From: DATBGZ01 sp963803115
Lineage (GTDB): Bacteria > Actinomycetota > Actinomycetes > Mycobacteriales > Micromonosporaceae
Reading direction: 5' to 3'
Assembly (NCBI GenBank): GCA_963803115.1
Contig: CAWDLN010000018.1
Coordinates: 310,001 to 374,000, forward strand
Length of the DNA stretch: 64,000 nt
Shown here: positions 61,666-64,000 of the stretch, piece by piece
How the letters are laid out: every line of letters starts with the position of its first letter
How positions within the stretch are numbered: position 1 is the first letter of the stretch
Notes under the pieces: generated by a model
What the model saw: the letters and a program-made list of their open reading frames with translations, nothing else
Databases searched by the model: none
What the model was told of the DNA's origin: nothing
Position numbers and translations under genes: made by a program

Positions 61666-62244
61666 CTAACGCGGGCCGACCGGGACCAGGCCGGCCGGCG
61701 TAAGAACGGCGGTGACGGGACGATCATGAGGTTCCGCTGGTAGTACCGGTACGAGCTCGTCGGCATAGAGCAGCGCGATCACCGGCACCTCCAGCTGAAC
61801 CCGAGCCAGCGCCCGGTCGTAAGAGCCGCCACCACGCCCCAGGCGCGTGCCCGCCGAATCGACCGCCAACGCGGGCACGAGGACGATCTCGGCAGTCGCG
61901 ATGGCGTCGGGCCCCAGCCGTGGGCCGACCGGCTCGCGCACGCGAGGCAGCGTCGCACCCGCCGCCAGAGTTCCGTCGTACGCCGCCCAGTCCAGGTCCC
62001 GGTCCGGTGTCAGGGCGGGCAGCATGAGTGCGCCCCCCGGTGGCAGCACGGTAGCGAGTGCCGCGGGCAGGCCCGGTCCGCCGGGCTCGTCCGCGAGCGG
62101 CACGTGCCCGGCCACCCGCGCTGCGCCTTGGATCAGCCGGCAGGCGGCCGCTACCAGGGCGGCATCGGCCTCGGCGCGCGCCCGGGGTGTCAGCGCCGCA
62201 CGATCGGCGAGCACAGCCTCACGGAGCACCCTTTTTCCTGACAT
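61666..62244 (-). CDS. 5-formyltetrahydrofolate cyclo-ligase
   Basis: A 192-residue enzyme from ATG 62244 (GGAGG 10 bases upstream). It converts 5-formyl-THF to 5,10-methenyl-THF with ATP. Family marks are the basic N-terminus MSGKRVLREAVLADRAAL, an LMLPALTPDRDLDW strand region, LVPALAVDSAGTRLGRGGGS followed by YDR (the ATP-binding signature), and PVTAVLTPAGLV. Its position beside galU and fmdB is a conserved actinobacterial neighbourhood. Confidence 0.93.
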   Translation of the reverse strand: MSGKRVLREAVLADRAALTPRARAEADAALVAAACRLIQGAARVAGHVPLADEPGGPGLPAALATVLPPGGALMLPALTPDRDLDWAAYDGTLAAGATLPRVREPVGPRLGPDAIATAEIVLVPALAVDSAGTRLGRGGGSYDRALARVQLEVPVIALLYADELVPVLPAEPHDRPVTAVLTPAGLVPVGPR

Positions 62245-62343
62245 ATGTCACACACCTCCGGCGACCCCACGTCCTCGGGACGTACCGGACGGTTGGTCAG
62301 GACAGCATCACAGCACTGCCGGCACGGGTACTGGGGAGGGTAG

Positions 62344-63696
62344 GTGACGCTACGGGCACGCCTGGCATTCGCCTTCGCCGGCATTCTCCTCGTGCCGATG
62401 CTCGTGGGCGTTGGTGTCCTGGCCGGCGTCATCCCGGACGCCTCGGCGGTCGCGGTCGGCCGGACCAACCTCATTGACCGCGCTGGTACGGCCGTGCGGG
62501 CCGTCGTCGCGGCCCGGTGCCAGCATCTCGCGGTGACGGCGGAGGGCCTGGCGAGCGCGGCCGCGGCGGCGGGCAAGTCGTTCGCGGTCACTCCGGCGGA
62601 CGCGACGGGACCGTGGGCGATCTGCGGAACCACTCCCAGCGCCTCGGCAGCCGTCCCCACCGGGCTCGCCGCCCGGGCCGAGATCCCCGGATCCGCGGGC
62701 TACGTGTACGCCGTCCAGCCCCTCGACGAGGCCTTCCTTTCCGATCTGTCGGCGGCCGCCGGCACGCCACTGCGTCTGTCACCCGACCGAAGCCTTTCAC
62801 CCGACGGAAGTCTGCCGACCTACCCGGATCAGCCGCTTCGGCTCGACCTCGCGTCGTCGTCCACGCCGCAGCCATCCGGAAGCCCCATTCCACTGTTACT
62901 GGTCACGGCCGGGGTGGCCGTACTGGCGGCGGTCCTCTTGGGATGGTGGCTGGCCGCCCTCGCGACCCGGCCGCTTCGGCAGCTTGTGTCCACAGTGGAT
63001 CGAGCCGCCGACGGTGACCTGTTGGTGCGGTCGATGCTCACCGGTCGGGACGAGGCCGGCCGCCTGGGCCGCGGCGTCGATCGGCTGATCTCAGACCTGC
63101 AGGAGACGCAACGTTTGTCGATCACCGATCCGCTGACCGGGTTGGGCAATGTCCGGCACCTGGCCGACGTACTTCGCCTGGAGATCGAAAGGGCGAGCCG
63201 ATTCCGTCGCGCGCTGGGGGTGCTCGCGCTCGACGTCGATCGCTTCAAGTCGATCAACGACCGGTACGGTCACCGCGCCGGCGACGCGGTGTTGGTCGAG
63301 TTCGCCCGCCGGCTTCGCCGCGCCGTCCGGGAGGTCGACTCTGCGTTCCGTCCCGGGGGCGAGGAGTTCGTGGTCCTCCTCCCAGAAACCGATATTCCGG
63401 GTAGTTTGACCGCCGCACGTCGCATTGGCGCAGCGGTTCGTGACGCTCCGTTCCCACTTGATGGACCGTCGAGCGCTGACGTGGTCGCCATCACCGTGTC
63501 AGTCGGAGTCGCGGTATATCCGCGACACGCCCGCACCGGCGTCGACCTCCTCGAGGCCGCCGACCAGGCTCTCTACGCGGCGAAGGCGGCGGGCCGCGAC
63601 ACGTTCGTGCTGGCCGAGACTCCGTACCCAGCCCGAGGCGAACCGGATCTCACCCCCTCGGTCGTGGCGCCCTGCGCACACCGGCCCCCTGGCTGA
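62344..63696 (+). CDS. Membrane diguanylate cyclase (GGDEF)
   Basis: A 450-residue protein starting at GTG 62344. An N-terminal membrane helix (ARLAFAFAGILLVPMLVGVG), an extracytoplasmic domain of about 160 residues, a second helix (IPLLLVTAGVAVLAAVLLGW) and a HAMP-like linker precede the GGDEF domain. That domain has DPLTGLGNVRHL, the active-site signature GGEEF (about residue 341), and Mg-binding Asp in LALDVDRFKSINDRYGH. It should make c-di-GMP in response to an outside signal. No RxxD inhibitory site is obvious. TCCACAGTGGA lies inside at 62989-62999. Confidence 0.93.
   Translation: MTLRARLAFAFAGILLVPMLVGVGVLAGVIPDASAVAVGRTNLIDRAGTAVRAVVAARCQHLAVTAEGLASAAAAAGKSFAVTPADATGPWAICGTTPSASAAVPTGLAARAEIPGSAGYVYAVQPLDEAFLSDLSAAAGTPLRLSPDRSLSPDGSLPTYPDQPLRLDLASSSTPQPSGSPIPLLLVTAGVAVLAAVLLGWWLAALATRPLRQLVSTVDRAADGDLLVRSMLTGRDEAGRLGRGVDRLISDLQETQRLSITDPLTGLGNVRHLADVLRLEIERASRFRRALGVLALDVDRFKSINDRYGHRAGDAVLVEFARRLRRAVREVDSAFRPGGEEFVVLLPETDIPGSLTAARRIGAAVRDAPFPLDGPSSADVVAITVSVGVAVYPRHARTGVDLLEAADQALYAAKAAGRDTFVLAETPYPARGEPDLTPSVVAPCAHRPPG
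62989..62999 (+). repeat. Dispersed palindrome TCCACAGTGGA, copy 6
   Basis: Exact copy in the diguanylate cyclase gene, reading Val-Ser-Thr-Val-Asp with Thr codon ACA. Confidence 0.8.
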
Positions 63697-63720
63697 CGCC
63701 CGCCCGATAGCCTGAAGTCC

Positions 63721-64000
63721 ATGCCGGACGATGTCGTTACCCGCACCCGGGCAGTCAAGGCTGTGATCCCGGCGGCGGGTCTGGCCACGCGATTCCTTCC
63801 GGCCACGAAGGCCGTGCCCAAGGAACTTCTACCAGTGGTCGACCGCCCCGTGCTGCAGTACATCGTCGAGGAAGCGGCGGCGGCCGGAATCGGCGACATC
63901 CTGCTGGTCACCGGACGGGGCAAGACCAGCATGGTGGACCACTTCGACCGCCAGCCGTACCTGGAGTCGCGCCTGGAGGCCAAGGGCGACATGGAGCGCC
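63721..64000 (+). CDS. galU: UTP-glucose-1-phosphate uridylyltransferase, N-terminal part (3' end outside window)
   Basis: The first 93 residues from ATG 63721 are visible. The nucleotide-binding signature AVIPAAGLATRFLPATKAVP, with KELLPVVDRPVLQYIVEEA, is diagnostic of GalU-type pyrophosphorylases, which make UDP-glucose from UTP and glucose-1-phosphate for cell-envelope sugars and glycogen or trehalose metabolism. The gene runs past the end of the window. It sits close to 5-formyl-THF cyclo-ligase, a common actinobacterial arrangement. Confidence 0.95.
   Translation, partial: MPDDVVTRTRAVKAVIPAAGLATRFLPATKAVPKELLPVVDRPVLQYIVEEAAAAGIGDILLVTGRGKTSMVDHFDRQPYLESRLEAKGDMER

Noticed and set aside
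11257..62999. TGTCCACA strings considered as DnaA boxes and a replication origin
   Set aside because: They are scattered singly inside unrelated genes over 50 kb, with no AT-rich cluster and no dnaA, dnaN or gyrase genes nearby.

Overview
The window is high-GC DNA from an actinomycete, most probably Micromonosporaceae or a close relative. The basis is the GC-rich third codon positions, many GTG/TTG starts, GGAGG-type ribosome binding sites, actinobacterial families (CASTOR/POLLUX channel, LAL regulator, FmdB, CsoR, c-di-AMP riboswitch) and a paired AGGAAGGG..CCCTTCCT / GTTAAG..CTTAAC terminator at 10.6 kb of a type I associate from memory with Micromonosporaceae. The genus is not determined.

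Left part, 1-17.9 kb, is mostly intact. It holds the end of a thiolase overlapped by a NUDIX hydrolase, a DUF4230 protein, an orphan MsiK-like sugar ABC ATPase, an mmsA plus aminotransferase pair (beta-alanine/malonic-semialdehyde type catabolism), a xylFGH-like sugar ABC operon, a convergent ABC exporter, an amylo-alpha-1,6-glucosidase, an O-methyltransferase, and an overlapping PlsY/DegV pair.

Middle part, 17.9-48 kb, is accessory and partly decayed. A tRNA-Arg(CCT) at 17949-18024 has its 3' end duplicated exactly (49 bp) at 28945-28993, with a tyrosine-integrase C-terminal remnant just inside the left copy. The 11 kb between are the footprint of tRNA-targeted integration. From 20 to 48 kb at least ten genes carry frameshifts, an in-frame stop or internal deletions: cyclase, DEAD-box helicase tail, PCD-VOC protein, epimerase, a membrane protein, a sensor kinase/response regulator pair, a DUF1772-like protein, an AAA ATPase and a LAL regulator. 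Intact genes lie among them: a class V aminotransferase, a SUKH-like protein, a NUDIX hydrolase, hemerythrin, CPBP protease, serine hydrolase, PadR with a membrane partner, a TetM-like ribosomal protection GTPase, a Gfo/Idh/MocA oxidoreductase, an ROK kinase and a CASTOR/POLLUX channel.

Right part, 48-64 kb, returns to housekeeping and signalling. It has DUF72, a histidine phosphatase, a PAS-GGDEF-EAL protein with a degenerate EAL domain, an FHA protein, a c-di-AMP (ydaO) riboswitch before a secreted coiled-coil protein, EXPERA and SDR genes, an MHYT-like membrane protein, an NlpC/P60 hydrolase, csoR with its operator beside a gutted copA, a small acidic gene and fmdB with a slipping tandem repeat, 5-formyl-THF cyclo-ligase, a diguanylate cyclase and the start of galU.

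The most unusual signal is a dispersed palindrome, TCCAC(A/T)GTGGA, found exactly six times. Each copy lies in a coding sequence, reads Ser-Thr-Val-Asp/Glu and uses a Thr codon (ACA/ACT) that this genome otherwise avoids. I found no CRISPR array, rRNA operon, replication origin or clearly novel multi-gene system.
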